Positions 9,301 through 19,490 of a stretch of DNA of 64,000 nt are shown in pieces; position 1 is the stretch's first letter, and each line of letters starts with the position of its first letter. A program made the translations under genes and the position numbers. This stretch comes from Aporrectodea caliginosa (lineage: Eukaryota; Annelida; Clitellata; Crassiclitellata; Lumbricidae), in contig JACEVL010000431.1 in NCBI GenBank assembly GCA_020284085.1, positions 555,001-619,000 of the forward strand, read 5' to 3'. The notes beneath the pieces were generated by a model that ran no database searches, was not told the DNA's origin, and saw only the letters and a list, made by a program, of their open reading frames with translations.

Positions 9301-11739
9301 TTGTATCATTTTCACTTGTGGCACGGCTTTAAGTTCTGCAATGATTTCTGGATGCAACAAGAATCTTTCTGTGCTTCCCATTTTTGCAATACTAGCACAC
9401 ATCAATGTCACATAAGGTGTAAGTGAACATTTGACTTTATGCGGAATTACCTCTTCTTCCACATCGTTACAACACAGCCTTACATCAACTTTCACTAACT
9501 TTGCAGGAATGGCATCTCCTGCCACGCATTGTAAGTTCACTTTTCCAATCTGCTCCACCTTCATGCCTTCCAGTAATTCTTCACTAATCACCGGAACCTC
9601 TGCTCCAGAATCAATCAGTGCTTTTACTTTTATTGGTTCTTTTCCTGCTGTTCCACGAATTTCTACCTCGACGTACTGTAATAACACTTTCTTCAATGCT
9701 GTACTTTCATCTCTTCCAACCATTTCTTTCTGCATTCCATTGTGCAATAGAATTTCTTTCTGAATATCAGGTGAAAGGTGACATTTCATCACTGACTTTA
9801 CTTCAGTTTCATTGTTCTGATGTTCTGTGGCTTGACTTTCAGAATTATCAACCACTTGAATTCGATTCACCCTCGAATGTTCTTGTTTTCCACCATAATT
9901 TGAGGTTGTAACAGGAACTGGACAGAATTTCATCAAATGCCTGTCTGATCCGCAGTTATGACAACGTTTCACCACTGCACCTCGTTGTTCGATGCTTTCT
10001 TTTCTCTTATATGGAGTAAACGATGCATTGCCTTCTCTCGCGACAAACCTTGGTGGTGATTTGTTATATACCTGACGTTGTCTGGTCATCATCGACTCTC
10101 TATTCTCGTGAACAACCGGAGAATTTGGTTTCACTTCTGCACCTCTGAACTGATTTCCTGTTTCTTGATTGCTCTTCCAATGAAAACCAAAATTTGGAGT
10201 GAACTGTTGATTTCTTTTTACATTGGGTACAAAACCAAAACTTGTCTTATTCGGAATTGCCAAACCAATTCTATTATTCACATGAATGTCCGCTAGGTCT
10301 GCCACAACACTAGCTTCGTAACAATCAGTTCCTTCCTTCGACAATACAAACTGTAGTGGACCTGGTGGTAGTGATTCTTTCAACTTATCCGCCACTAATA
10401 AATCAAACAGCTTCTCAAAATTCTTATCCACTTTGCGACTTTTCACATAATAGTTCAGCAAGTTCTTCAGCCTAGCTGTAAACATTGTATACGTTTCTTC
10501 AGCTGTCTTCTTCGCATCAATAAACTTCGATCTGTACTCTCTCGGTGTCAACTTGAATTCTTTTAACAAGTGCTGTTTCACGACCTGATAATCGTCTAAA
10601 TCATCGAATGACAATCTGTTTAGAACAGTTCTAGCTTTCGGAGTCATCAATGGCAATAGTAACTTCACCCAGAATTGTTCCTGCACGTTGAAACTACGAA
10701 ACGCATTCTCAACCGTTTCGAAATATAATGGCACCTCCATCATATCGTTTGGCATTTTAGGTAACACATGTTTCATGGCATCACCAATTTTCTTTATTTT
10801 CGAAACCATCGTTTCACTTTCTTCCTGTTTCCTTTTCTGTTCTTCTCGTTCTTCTTGCCTTCTTTGTTCTTGTGCTTCTCTATTTTGTTTCTCCTCTTTG
10901 AGTTGTGCTTCTTTTAATGCTATTTTTTGTTGTTCCAACTTTAAACGTTCTTGTCTTTCCGCTTCCGCCTTCTCCATGCTTTCTTTCTGTAATTTCAGTT
11001 CTTCTTGTCTAACCTCTTCTGCTCGCTCCAACTCTGAAATTCGCACTTTTTCCTTTTCTTCTTCACGTAGTCTCTTCTCTTCAATCTGTTGCTGACGTAT
11101 CTCTTCGTCACTTTTCCGCGCCCTTTCAAATTCAATCATCTGCTCTAATCTTCTCCTTTCAGCATCTTCTCGATCTCTTCTCAATTGCTCTAATTGAATC
11201 TCAAATTGCTGCTTTTGCAACTCAAGTTCTGCCACACGAACTTGCTCTGCTTTCTCTTCTTTCTCTCTCTGAAGACGTAATTCTTCCTGTCTTGCATTCT
11301 CTGCTTTCTCTTCTTTCTCTCTCTGAAGACGTAATTCTTCCTGTCTTGTATTCTCTGCTTTCTCTTCTTTCTCTCTCTGAAGACGTTCTGCCTTCTCTTC
11401 TTTCTCTCTCTGAAGACGTAATTCTTCCTGTCGCATTTCTTTCTCTTCTTGTCTCCGTTTCTCCTCTCTTTCTTCTTTCATCATCATCCACTGCATCATC
11501 ATCTCCATAGACATAAGTCCAGACGGTTTTTCAATAACCTTTTCCACAACACCGCCGACAGCACCTTCTTCTTCTGCTTCTTCCTTAAGCCAGACTTCAG
11601 CTAGCGCTTCTAACATGTCTTCACGTGACATATCTTCCAGTTGCTTTTCTTCAAAACCAGCCTTTAACAAGCGCTGTTTTAATCTTTCAGAAGACATCTT
11701 CTTCAGTTCTGCTTGTTTTTTGACACTTAATTTCTCCAT
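6361..11739 (-). CDS. Gag-protease-integrase-RT polyprotein of a Gmr1-like Ty3/gypsy element
   Basis: One uninterrupted 1792-codon ORF. Residues 1-60 resemble a SAP-like helical start, and 90-310 form a charged coiled coil with LQREKEEKAE repeats. Residues 335-490 are a gag domain and a CCHC knuckle lies at C593, C596, H601, C606. The aspartic protease motif is DSGA at 710-713. Integrase follows: zinc-binding H974, H981, C1011, C1014, catalytic D1044, D1104 and E1140 (35 residues between the last two), and a GPY/F-like module at 1260-1316. Reverse transcriptase then follows, with D1493 and YVDD at 1554-1557. RNase H begins near D1705 but homology stops at about residue 1716. Integrase before RT is the hallmark of the Gmr1 clade. 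The last 75 codons are GC-rich and unrelated, so RNase H is truncated. Catalytic residues of PR, IN and RT look intact. Confidence 0.93.
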   Translation of the reverse strand: MEKLSVKKQAELKKMSSERLKQRLLKAGFEEKQLEDMSREDMLEALAEVWLKEEAEEEGAVGGVVEKVIEKPSGLMSMEMMMQWMMMKEEREEKRRQEEKEMRQEELRLQREKEEKAERLQREKEEKAENTRQEELRLQREKEEKAENARQEELRLQREKEEKAEQVRVAELELQKQQFEIQLEQLRRDREDAERRRLEQMIEFERARKSDEEIRQQQIEEKRLREEEKEKVRISELERAEEVRQEELKLQKESMEKAEAERQERLKLEQQKIALKEAQLKEEKQNREAQEQRRQEEREEQKRKQEESETMVSKIKKIGDAMKHVLPKMPNDMMEVPLYFETVENAFRSFNVQEQFWVKLLLPLMTPKARTVLNRLSFDDLDDYQVVKQHLLKEFKLTPREYRSKFIDAKKTAEETYTMFTARLKNLLNYYVKSRKVDKNFEKLFDLLVADKLKESLPPGPLQFVLSKEGTDCYEASVVADLADIHVNNRIGLAIPNKTSFGFVPNVKRNQQFTPNFGFHWKSNQETGNQFRGAEVKPNSPVVHENRESMMTRQRQVYNKSPPRFVAREGNASFTPYKRKESIEQRGAVVKRCHNCGSDRHLMKFCPVPVTTSNYGGKQEHSRVNRIQVVDNSESQATEHQNNETEVKSVMKCHLSPDIQKEILLHNGMQKEMVGRDESTALKKVLLQYVEVEIRGTAGKEPIKVKALIDSGAEVPVISEELLEGMKVEQIGKVNLQCVAGDAIPAKLVKVDVRLCCNDVEEEVIPHKVKCSLTPYVTLMCASIAKMGSTERFLLHPEIIAELKAVPQVKMIQGDVQANVTTRLQSQRKKVIEVEEESETESSSEEENESDDQQSLMQDGITAEMSEQEMAACKNGNLNETKEDNDCDVAIGDLFEENEKDEEQQMQIADAKKFEEQQRQDESLKAWWTLAPDKESEFCVVNGLLYKRYRILEQTIYQLVLPKERRMKVMELAHESVFGGHLGEEKTRERIKLSFTWPKMRRDIVKFCKSCEKCQLKARSLVMDRVPITPIPREDVAFRRITVDCVGPIEPASAAGHKYCLCIVDSCTRWPTVFLLKSLTAKAVCDALMELFMNVGVPSVITSDQGTNFTASLTREFLNLMGCSPRFDTPGHPEAAGLVERWNQTFKKMIHHVIVDNPRQWHKVIPFTVWALREVPNATTGIAPYMLVYGKIPRGPLAILKESWTREINLPPHIGIQPEKYLKDMKANMEKALLFAESYSREKQLQYTNQYNKRAKHKEFEPGEKVIVLYPTSTNKLISRWHGPCTVIQRRSKYSYLIDMGDDCRKIIHANKIRKYITRAMSCGLIVEEDEDFGSVVELLTKNDLQDEKNSLNLDPEQISHLTLSQQKQLLEVLNKYSDRFSEKPGLCTLVEHEIELKPEFREKEFMAYRIPLIYRAEVERQIKEMLQANIIKPSSSRMASPLVIVKKKDGSLRLACDYRYINSFTVDCKYPMPIVKDVLHKVGKSNVISIFDCRSAYWTCPVKQTDQWKTAFVTHNGLYEFTRVPFGMINSGRTFVKAINMVLQPINEFAEPYVDDIAVHSDDWKIHLQHLDAYLMQMRLHNITLNLKKCIFGKSEVKFIGHVVGSGTIQMNPDRIESLINLKTPETKKQVKQLLGFFGYYRQFIKDFAQIAKPLSDLTSKHVPDKIDWTDRHQQAFNLLKDAVRSKVVLYVFDVGKPFNLYCDSSDFAVGAVLTQGLRSHQQRTTKSSFASAEVSPSASSEASVLSNGMSVARSKVASSTSSSTGTLTAGSGGDSITNKHTGHLRGQQRG

Positions 11740-11907
11740 CTTACTTCTTTACTTCAGTGCTGTCCTTTCTGGAAAACACGAGTTTTCTTTTGTGTTTGAA
11801 GTATTGGGGATTGTTCTTTGTTTGATAACAACCAACTTTTATACCTTTGTCGTTGAGGCTTTCGTTGTCGTCAATTTACCAATGATTCAAATGCGTATTC
11901 ACCAGTC

Positions 11908-12002
11908 GACGTTGTTTCGAATCCCAGACGTTGTTTCGAATCCCAGACGTTGTTTCGAATCCCAGACGTTGTTTCGAATCCCAGACGTTGTTTCGAATCC
12001 TA
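11908..12002 (-). repeat. Five 19-bp direct repeats overlapping the primer-binding site
   Basis: Five contiguous 19-bp units (GACGTTGTTTCGAATCCCA on plus) start at 11908, 11927, 11946, 11965 and 11984. Each holds TTCGAATCC, the sequence of a tRNA T-arm. The last unit merges with the primer-binding site. The array lies in the leader between the PBS and the gag start codon of the Gmr1-like element. Confidence 0.9.
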
Positions 12003-12017
12003 CCGCTGCTGCCACCA
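11992..12017 (-). promoter_or_regulatory. Primer-binding site, tRNA-Leu-like
   Basis: On the element strand it starts TGGTGGCAGCAGCGG, four bases inside the putative LTR end. Its complement ends in CCA and reads like the 3' part of a tRNA: T-arm TTCGAATCC, then an acceptor segment close to that of animal tRNA-Leu (ACCGCTGCCA). It has three extra bases relative to that tRNA, so the primer identity is an inference. Confidence 0.6.
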
Positions 12018-12021
12018 AATA

Positions 12022-12563
12022 TGTCACCAACTCTTCTTCTTCTTCTTAGTTGTGACCTACCTCAAGAACTTTCCTTATCTCTACATATAAATTGCTCAAC
12101 GACTTCTAACTGTTTAAGAATTAAATTGACACAGTTCTTTGAATGTTTCTCCTTTCTTCAAACACAGTTTAATAACAACAACTCAACTCTTGCATTACAA
12201 CAACTGTACTACACTGTATAGTTCAAATTCACTGTCATCAGCAGTTTCTAAGTTTGGCGCGCTAACTGCACGTGTAGAGAATCTATCGTCAGCCAAAGTT
12301 TAGGCTACTTTAGGCCAAGCGCCCACGAGCCGACAGCGCAACTAAGGCCTAAGACTAAAACGCTTAACAATCGAATACACATTATATATATATCAACCTA
12401 AAGAACACCTGTGCTCATTATATATGCAAAACACTTGTTCACACTGGCTGTCCGTTAATTCGCACTAGGATTGCCTTCAACGTGGCAGGTGTCTTCCCGG
12501 AATGGAGCCACCGTAGGCTACTCAGCCAAAGACTGTATGCATGCAGCATCTTAAGTTCCTGGT
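12022..12563 (-). other. Putative 5' LTR region and flank
   Basis: The region starts TGTCACC on plus, the expected LTR terminus next to the primer-binding site. It includes TATA-rich stretches near 12380 and 12420. The outer LTR border is unknown. Confidence 0.4.
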
Positions 12564-12724
12564 CAGTAGCGTAGCCAGGAAACAATTGCAGTAAGGGGTT
12601 CCATTGGACAAGATCGCAAAAGTGTTTTTTGTATTTCGCATATTAAAGCGTATGAAATTTTTTCGGAAACTTATTTGGGAAGGGGTGTTTTAACCCGTAA
12701 AACCACTCCCTAAATACGCCCATG
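12564..12724. mobile_element. Short hAT-like MITE
   Basis: About 160 bp bounded by CAGTAGCGTAGCCAGG on the left and, on the opposite strand, CATGGGCGTATTTAGGG on the right. Internal GTTTTAACCCGTAAAAC is near-palindromic. The flanks TTCCTGGT and TCCTGCAT are only roughly alike, so a target duplication is not proven. Confidence 0.4.
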
Positions 12725-12744
12725 TCCTGCATGGTGGGTCTTGA

Positions 12745-13530
<786 letters not shown>

Positions 13531-13606
13531 ATAGGCGGAGACTTGGTCTTGGGTGGGGGGGGGGACCGGTGAAGGAGCGGCCGAAGGACGATCGGCGAGG
13601 CGCGCA
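13531..13606. mobile_element. Terminal fragment of the 56661-type hAT family
   Basis: Starts CATAGGCGGAGACTTGG and continues with TGGGG..GACCGGTGAAGGA and CGATCGGCGAGGCGCGCAG. It matches, in inverted orientation, the right end of the element at 56661-57772 over about 75 bp. No second end is found nearby, so it is a solo fragment. Confidence 0.7.
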
Positions 13607-14021
13607 GGAAAACTAAATAAAGGCTCGGAAGCCAAGGCTCTGTATTCTGTAATCAACTTTAACTTTAAACTGTTGTCAACGTCTGCACTGAGTACTTTCA
13701 AATAGAGCCCTATGTCGTAGGTATACTTATGGCTGTTGATTTGGAAGCATTGGTCACTTCAGCGTTTACTTTCAGTTTCTTGCATTACACTTGTTACAGC
13801 ACTTTCATAGTCTTCACTAACGTTGAGAAACAGGGATAACGGCGGTACATTGGCTATAACTATAACAGCGTTCTCATTATCAGTGCTAGTACTTGCATCG
13901 GCAGCTTTATGACTTTCATCACTGACATTACTGACAACTTCGTCAATTTCAGCGTAAAAATGTAATTTAACTAATATAGGCTACTACATGCCATTTGTAT
14001 AATACTAGCAGAGCAGGTGCA
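13607..14021. other. No recognisable feature
   Basis: AT-rich sequence without supported ORFs or repeats. Confidence 0.4.
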
Positions 14022-14024
14022 TTA

Positions 14025-14473
14025 GGGGCCGTCCATAAATGACGTCACGCACCTAGGGGGAAGGGTCGGAAATTTGTGACGATGTGTGACATGGGGTGGG
14101 GTTGGAGAAATATGACGTCACATCAGGTCTATGTTATTAAATTTAACAAATAACAACAATTTAAATTTAATAATAACAGCACTAATTTTGAGTCTTAAAT
14201 TTTCATTATTTTTTTTGGATTATTTTAATGTATACAGGCACCATTATTAATAATTTTCTAATTATTTCAATTTTGGTCACCGTTAGATTTTAAAATATGC
14301 ATGCTCTCCCTATTTGTTCCATGAAGGAGCATTTTGCTTTGCCATTGAAATTTGGTTTTGGTCCGAGCTTTGTGACGTCATTTTTCAAGGGGGTGTTGCT
14401 TTTTGTGACGAAGTGTGACGAAAGGAGGGGGGTTCAAAATTGGCCAAAATTGCGTGACGTCACTTATGGACGC
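14025..14473. mobile_element. MITE with GTCCATAA..TGACGTCACGC inverted ends
   Basis: The left end GGGGCCGTCCATAAATGACG and the right end (reverse complement GCGTCCATAAGTGACGTCAC) form inverted repeats. TTA occurs at both borders (14022-14024 and 14474-14476). A 3-bp TWA duplication would suit PIF/Harbinger, which is an inference. The 449-bp interior has no coding capacity. It contains repeated TGACG words near both ends. Confidence 0.65.
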
Positions 14474-14850
14474 TTAATCGTCAAGATTAATTTAAGAAAA
14501 GTGTTAAAACTTACAATTGTGAACGCGGAAACGTCATTTCAGTTAAATTCTAAACGTAGACATTTAGCAGAGTCTTTGAATGAATGTCAGCCTGAATAAT
14601 TAGGCTATATGCATTCAAGTAAAGTAGCACCTACAGGGGCGCAACCAGCACATTTTCCTGGGGGGGTGCTCATATTGCAACTTTGCAAGCGCCGAAGGCG
14701 CGAAGCTGCGAGTGCCGAAGGCACGAAGCCTATTCCGACTAGGGGGTCTGAGGGAGCATCGTAAGCTACCCCAGCGGGGTCTGGGGCGGAGCCCCAGAAG
14801 CCAACGCATTTTTAGCAGTCGATATCACATGGAGCAAGTTTCAGAGCAAT

Positions 14851-15780
14851 TTAGGCCATTGTTTGCAAGCTCTGTTTCTGAGCGATAAAGTCATGTTCCA
14901 GGCCCAATTTTTGTAGTACATCCAGAAGAATACCCGAGAGTGCTTCTCCAGTTGATGGCTGTGCCTCTATCACAGCGATTATATTCTCTTCCCGAATTCC
15001 ATTCTTGTCGTTTGTGTATCTAATTGCGACCTGCATTTTTGTGCTTGAATCTGTCGTTTCATCCATTATTAGGCCTGCACTTAAACGGTTTGTTTTTCTG
15101 GATTATGGACTGAACTTCACTGAAGTATTACGTACGTCGATGACTAATTAATCAATCATTTGTATGAAATCATTTTGAATTTTCCACGTCATATTATGTT
15201 GCATTCTTTGGACATGCCGACATGAATTTGTCAAGACCTGGCATAAAATTCTGAAAGTGGGCAGAAAACTTTGAAAATTTCCGTCAGCTTCTGTGTGTCC
15301 ACGAAACGATATGTTCTGTGTTACAAGCCATCGCACGACAGAAAACATTATCTTTATACCTTTTCTGTTCCGTTCTTTTTCTGCATCACTGCATTTCACT
15401 AGCTTTTCTTTAACTGTGTCTTCACCCTTTTCGCTAACAGCAATTATCTTGTTGGCATCATTGTAGCAGCGTACGTGGTCTCATGACACTTCGTGTTTTT
15501 CTGCTTTTTCTAAAAACTTATGCCAGCTATTAACTTTTCCTACCTTGAATTCATCGTTCTTGCCAACAGACGACTTCAGAAGCTTGCAGTAAAAACACTG
15601 AGCCCCATCATTTTCTTCATTGTAATCCAGCCACTTGAATCTGTCAAGACTGTCATACCAAGAATTCTGAAGCGAACGATTTTCTGTATTTTTCGGAAAG
15701 AGTCCTTGAAATTTCCTTGGTCCATTGCGTAACATTTCCGATCTACTGCAACGGGCGAACAAGACGAAAAATTGGCCATG
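14851..15780 (-). pseudogene. hAT transposase remnant (TTF zinc finger and DUF4371-like)
   Basis: Three broken minus-strand blocks fit one protein. Block 1 (about 15500-15720) has SWYDSLDRFKWLDY then AQCFYCKLL, as in the TTF-type zinc finger of ZMYM1-like hAT proteins. Block 2 (15148-15399) has EKERNRKGIK, FRGHTEADGNF and WKIQNDFI, matching the DUF4371 start. Block 3 (14851-15066) has MDETTDSSTKMQVAIRY, IREENIIAVIE and TGEALSGILLDVL, including the first catalytic Asp region. Frames differ between blocks and the rest of the catalytic domain is gone. Confidence 0.85.
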
Positions 15781-16100
15781 GAGACGGACTGAATTCAAAA
15801 CATGAAAATTATGTAGGCTTAAATTTGTTACTAATATCAACGTCGGTAAGACTTAAGAAAGTTGTCCATCGACAGCTTTAGAAAAATGTAAGTGACCCAT
15901 GCAGTAGTAGTAGCATGTGCCAAACAAATGTAGGCCTACGTGCCTGTTAGGAAAAGGCGACAACAGAGTCGCAATCGTAATCGTAATCTCCATACAAATG
16001 AGCAACTAGATGCATCTTTGCTCTGTTATGATCACGTGGCATACGCGGACTTCGTTGCGTCTTTCTTTAGGCCTATTTATTCCCATATTAATACCCTCAA

Positions 16101-16325
16101 GGGTGCTCGATAGTGTCGTGGTTAACGCGCTGAACTTCAGTCGAGAGGTTGGGGTTCAAATCCCCGACAGGGCAGAAAGTTTCGTTGGAGATTTCTGTTC
16201 CACGAGCACCCTAGCCATCACAGCTACAATGAGTACACTGACCGTAAACAGTCGGTGGAAAGATGAAACGGTGAGGGAGAGGATTGGCCACCCGCCCTCA
16301 TATGCCTTTTGCTTCCCGACATTAC
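16101..16325 (+). mobile_element. tRNA-derived SINE, family A, copy 3
   Basis: The head (16101-16175) has a box A-like TCGTGGTTAACGCGC and box B GGTTCAAATCCCC, resembling a tRNA gene but without a foldable acceptor stem. The body continues to about 16325 with GGTGAGGGAGAGGATTGGCC and CATATG. It is the best preserved of the three copies and is nested in the hAT element, so it inserted later. Confidence 0.75.
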
Positions 16326-16679
16326 CAATAGACCCATTCTACTTATTGATTGTATTTCAGTTTGTTTGTTTGATGGATCAATAAAATTTATGGTCATGGT
16401 TTTTATTTCTGACGATTTCGTTCATCGGTTGGTTTCTTAGTAAATTTTAGTAATTCTTGCATACCCCCAAAAAAAACTCATCGGATTTGGAAAAATTGTG
16501 TGGGTCACATTTTTAACCCTGGGGTGCTCAAGCACCCCCCAGCACCCTCTAGTTGCGCGCCTGAGCACCTATATTACACAAGTGCTGTGTGAGAAGCTGC
16601 CATCAAAGCGCTGTAGAACTGCATCATCTAAAGTTCACATGAGTGCTCTTTAAATATAGTTCCTACACTGTGTGTTAGT

Positions 16680-16762
16680 AAGTGCATTATTTAATTTTTG
16701 CATTATTTCATTGGGGGGGTGTGTTTAAACACCTAAAACAGCCCCCCTAGATACGGCCTTGG
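16680..16762. mobile_element. Probable hAT/MITE end fragment
   Basis: Contains GGGGGGTGTGTTTAAACACC and ends GCCCCCCTAGATACGGCCTTG. This recalls hAT-like ends that read CAAGGCCGTATCTAGGGG on the other strand. No partner end is seen. Confidence 0.3.
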
Positions 16763-16948
16763 TAGTGGCTTTGGTTAGGCCTACATAATGGATGGATGAG
16801 GAGGAAAGGCCATGGGTTTTGAGTTTTGTGATCGCATAAAAGGAGGAGGAGCAAGTTGCTGTGAGGTGGTCGATATGGGCTGTGAGTTTGAGATTATCTT
16901 GAAGGATGACACCCAGTATTTTCAAAGTTTTAACTCGGGTAATACTAG

Positions 16949-16950
<2 letters not shown>

Positions 16951-17035
<85 letters not shown>

Positions 17036-17036
17036 G
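16951..17036. repeat. (ATT)n, about 28 units
   Basis: Pure ATT array at the 3' end of the minus-strand LINE at 17037-18640. On that strand it is a (TAA)n tail following GCGCGCTATAAATAACAGTC. Confidence 0.95.
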
Positions 17037-18640
17037 ACTGTTATTTATAGCGCGCCTAAACAAAATTGGAATCTTGCACAAAAGCGCGTAACAGAAAAAT
17101 CAATCATAGTAAATCTTAAACAGATGTGTTTTAAGGTTAGATTTGAAAATCGATCAAGTTGAGGATTTGCGGATAAAGACAGGGAGTTTGTTCCATTCAG
17201 CCGGACCGGCTAGCGCAAATGCCCTGTTACCAAGTTTTTTGAGTGATCTTGTCACAACAAAATCACCTTGAGACGATGAACGTAGCCCTCGTCTGGATTG
17301 AAGAGAGGAACAGGGTGTAACAAGTGAAGAAAGGTATGCAGGAGAACAGTTTGTGTAGATTCTGTACATTAGAAGACAGATTTTGAAATTGATGCGAGCT
17401 TGTATAGGAAGCCAGTGTAGTTCACGGAGGGTCGGTGTGACGTGATCCCGAGGATTTTGGTTCTTGATAAGCTTAGCAGCGTAATGAAGAACAGCTGTAA
17501 GAGGTTGAAGGGTAGATGCAGGAAGACCACAAAGGACTGAGTTGCAGTAGTCAATTCTAGAAATGACAAACTTAAGGGCCTGTACTAGGGTACGAACACA
17601 TTTCTCGTTAAGACTTTTCTTGACTTGCCGAATGCGTCTGAGATGGAAAAAACAGGATTTGGTTATAGAGGAGATATGAGTTTTCATAGACAGCGAGTTA
17701 TCAAGGAGGACACCAAGGTCTCGGACAACATCAGCTGGTTTAATGGAGCAATCTGGGCTAAGATTGAGTACAGTGTGGAATAATTGTGAGTTAGGTAATG
17801 AGTTGCGGTAAAACCAGATAAGTTCTGTCTTGGAGGCATTCAGTTTAAGGCGCATGGATGCACACCATGATTGGATTTCAGTGAAACAAGTTATTAAGCG
17901 AAACATTGCATTATCAAAGTCTTTGGCAGCAAGTTTAATATAGAGTTGTGTGTCGTCAGCATAAAGGTGTATAAGGATGCCGTGTTTGAAGGCAATGTGA
18001 ACAATGTTAGAGGTATAGAGGATGAACAAGAGGGGGCCAAGTATAGAACCTTGAGGTACACCAAAGAGGATATTGAAGTACCTAGAAGTGTTAGAACCAA
18101 GTCGCACAGAGTGTGATCGGTTTGTCAAGAAATTAGCAATCCAGAGAAGAGCAGAGGCCATAATGCCAAATTGAGATTCAAGCACTTGAATGAGAATGGA
18201 ATGGTCAACACAATCAAAGGCAGAGCTAAAATCTAGTAACAGAAGGGCAGTTATGAAACCAGAGTCAAGTGCCATGATTATATCATTATAAACTTTAAGG
18301 ACAGCAGTTTCAGTGGAGTGGAGGCGGCGGAAACCAGACTGAACAAGTGGTAGCAAGGAGTTGGATTCAACATAGTTAGAAAGCTGACGGTGGACGGCAC
18401 GCTCAACAAGTTTGGAGATGAAAGATAGGTTAGAGATTGGGCGGTAATTACCAGGATCAGAAGGGTCAAGGCCTGATTTTTAATGCGAGGACGGATAATG
18501 GCACGCTTGTGGGAAGCAGGTAAGGTAGCAGTGATAAGTGAGCAGTTTATGAGTAGGATCAAAATGGGGACAAAAATATGTCGAAGGGATTTAATAATCC
18601 AGGTAATGGAGGAGGAGGGTCAAATCGGTGTCGAGGGCGG
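17037..18640 (-). mobile_element. L2/CR1-like LINE, 5'-truncated
   Basis: Holds the reverse-transcriptase and C-terminal half of ORF2, a short 3' UTR with GCGCGCTATAAA and the (TAA)n tail. The 5' end stops near 18640, where a different LINE (18641-19480) begins. Confidence 0.88.
17154..18562 (-). pseudogene. L2/CR1-like LINE reverse transcriptase, near-intact RT domain
   Basis: A 400-codon open segment (17154-18356) carries HSTETAVLKVYNDI, LLLDFSSAFDCVDHSIL, GVPQGSILGPLLFILY and LYADDTQLYI. It then has the KLNASKTELIW thumb, SRIDYCNSVLCGLP and a final FALAGPAEWNKLPVFIR. The catalytic YADD is intact. An upstream part (to 18562) is in another frame, with ASHKRAIIRP preceding a frameshift near 18480. 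A TGA at 17154 interrupts the expected final SIFKSNLKTHLFK segment. So there is one frameshift and one nonsense codon in a well-preserved copy. Confidence 0.9.
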
Positions 18641-19480
18641 AAAATGATCATTTCTGTAGATTTATAATTTTTAAGTTATTTAAGGTAAGGTTATTGGCAG
18701 AAGCCCAGGTAGAGATTAAATGTAGTTCAGATCGAATAGTACGAGCTTGAGAGGATCCAGTAAGGAGGTAAGTGTCATCTGCAAATTTGAACATAAGATT
18801 AAGGGGCTGAGTAGGGTGCAGGTCTGAACCAGTAATGGAGAAGTTGGTATACGTCCTAAGAAAGAGCCTGGTATATCCTAAGAAAGAGCCTTGAACTATG
18901 CTAGCATCGATTGGGAGGAGCGATGAAGAGTGACCTTTGAATATAGTGAGGTGTGAGCGTTCAAGATGATATTCAACTATAGCCAGTTAAAGATTTGATC
19001 TGGGATATCAAGAGTGGAGATTTTGTCAAATAGGGCAGAGTGCTTAACAGAGTCAAATGCTTTGGAGAAGTCGAGGGAGATTATTGAGACATATTCGTTG
19101 GTTTTTAGGAGGAGTTGTGTATGATGTATGATTGATATTATGGCTGCAGAGGTGGAACCAGTGGGTCTAAAAGCAAATTGATCTGAAACTAGGGATTCAA
19201 GGGGAGCTTGAGTAAGGGTAGGGTATATAAATCTCTGAACTATTTGCTTTTCGACTATTCTGGAGAGAACAGGGAGGATGGAAATTGGACGGAAGTCAGC
19301 ATTTTGAGAGGGGGAGTTGGTTTTAGCTTTTGGCCGGATGATGGCTATTTTCCATTGGGGAGGAATAAAATGAGATAGGAATGGTACGTGCATAAACTTT
19401 ATGGTACTTATTACAGTGTAGTAGCAATGTACATCCGTATTCAATAGGAAGTTAATAGCAAAAGTCTCTGGTAATAGCTT
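18641..19480 (-). pseudogene. LINE family C reverse-transcriptase fragment
   Basis: The segment 18977-19444 has PPQWKIAIIRP, ADFRPISILPVLSRIVE, FAFRPTGSTSAAIISI and IISLDFSKAFDSVKHSALF. Further along, in a shifted frame near 18780-18830, it reads FADDTYLLTGSS and SELHLISTWASANNLTLN. It is clearly the same family as 43590-45130 (shared RPIS..VISR/VLSR, FRPTGST and DDTYLL blocks). Both ends are truncated and several frameshifts are present. Confidence 0.82.
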
Positions 19481-19490
19481 ATGTTTATAT

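Larger units (their letters stand above)
6591..12380 (-). mobile_element. Gmr1-like Ty3/gypsy LTR retrotransposon, 3'-truncated
   Basis: The body comprises the gag-pol ORF, an untranslated leader, a tRNA-type primer-binding site (11992-12017) and, beyond 12022, the probable end of the 5' LTR (TG at 12022 on plus, CA on the element strand). No matching 3' LTR is found left of 6361 and RNase H is cut short, so the 3' end is lost. The right border of the LTR cannot be set without a second copy. 12380 is only a guess that includes a TATA-like run near 12380. Confidence 0.7.
14634..16563 (-). mobile_element. hAT transposon (ZMYM/TTF type), internally deleted, perfect 8-bp TSD
   Basis: Terminal inverted repeats are CAGGGGCGCAACCAG on the left and CAGGCGCGCAACTAG (reverse complement) on the right. 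Perfect 8-bp target duplications AGCACCTA lie at 14626-14633 and 16564-16571. The minus strand encodes transposase pieces (14851-15780). A family A SINE sits inside at 16101-16325. The element is too short for a complete hAT transposase and lacks the C-terminal dimerisation domain, so it is non-autonomous. Confidence 0.92.

Noticed and set aside
11908..12002. Regular short repeats resembling a CRISPR array
   Set aside because: The units are contiguous without spacers and lie in a retrotransposon leader of a eukaryote.
16101..16175. Possible functional tRNA gene
   Set aside because: Boxes A and B are good, but no acceptor stem forms and the same body follows in other SINE copies.
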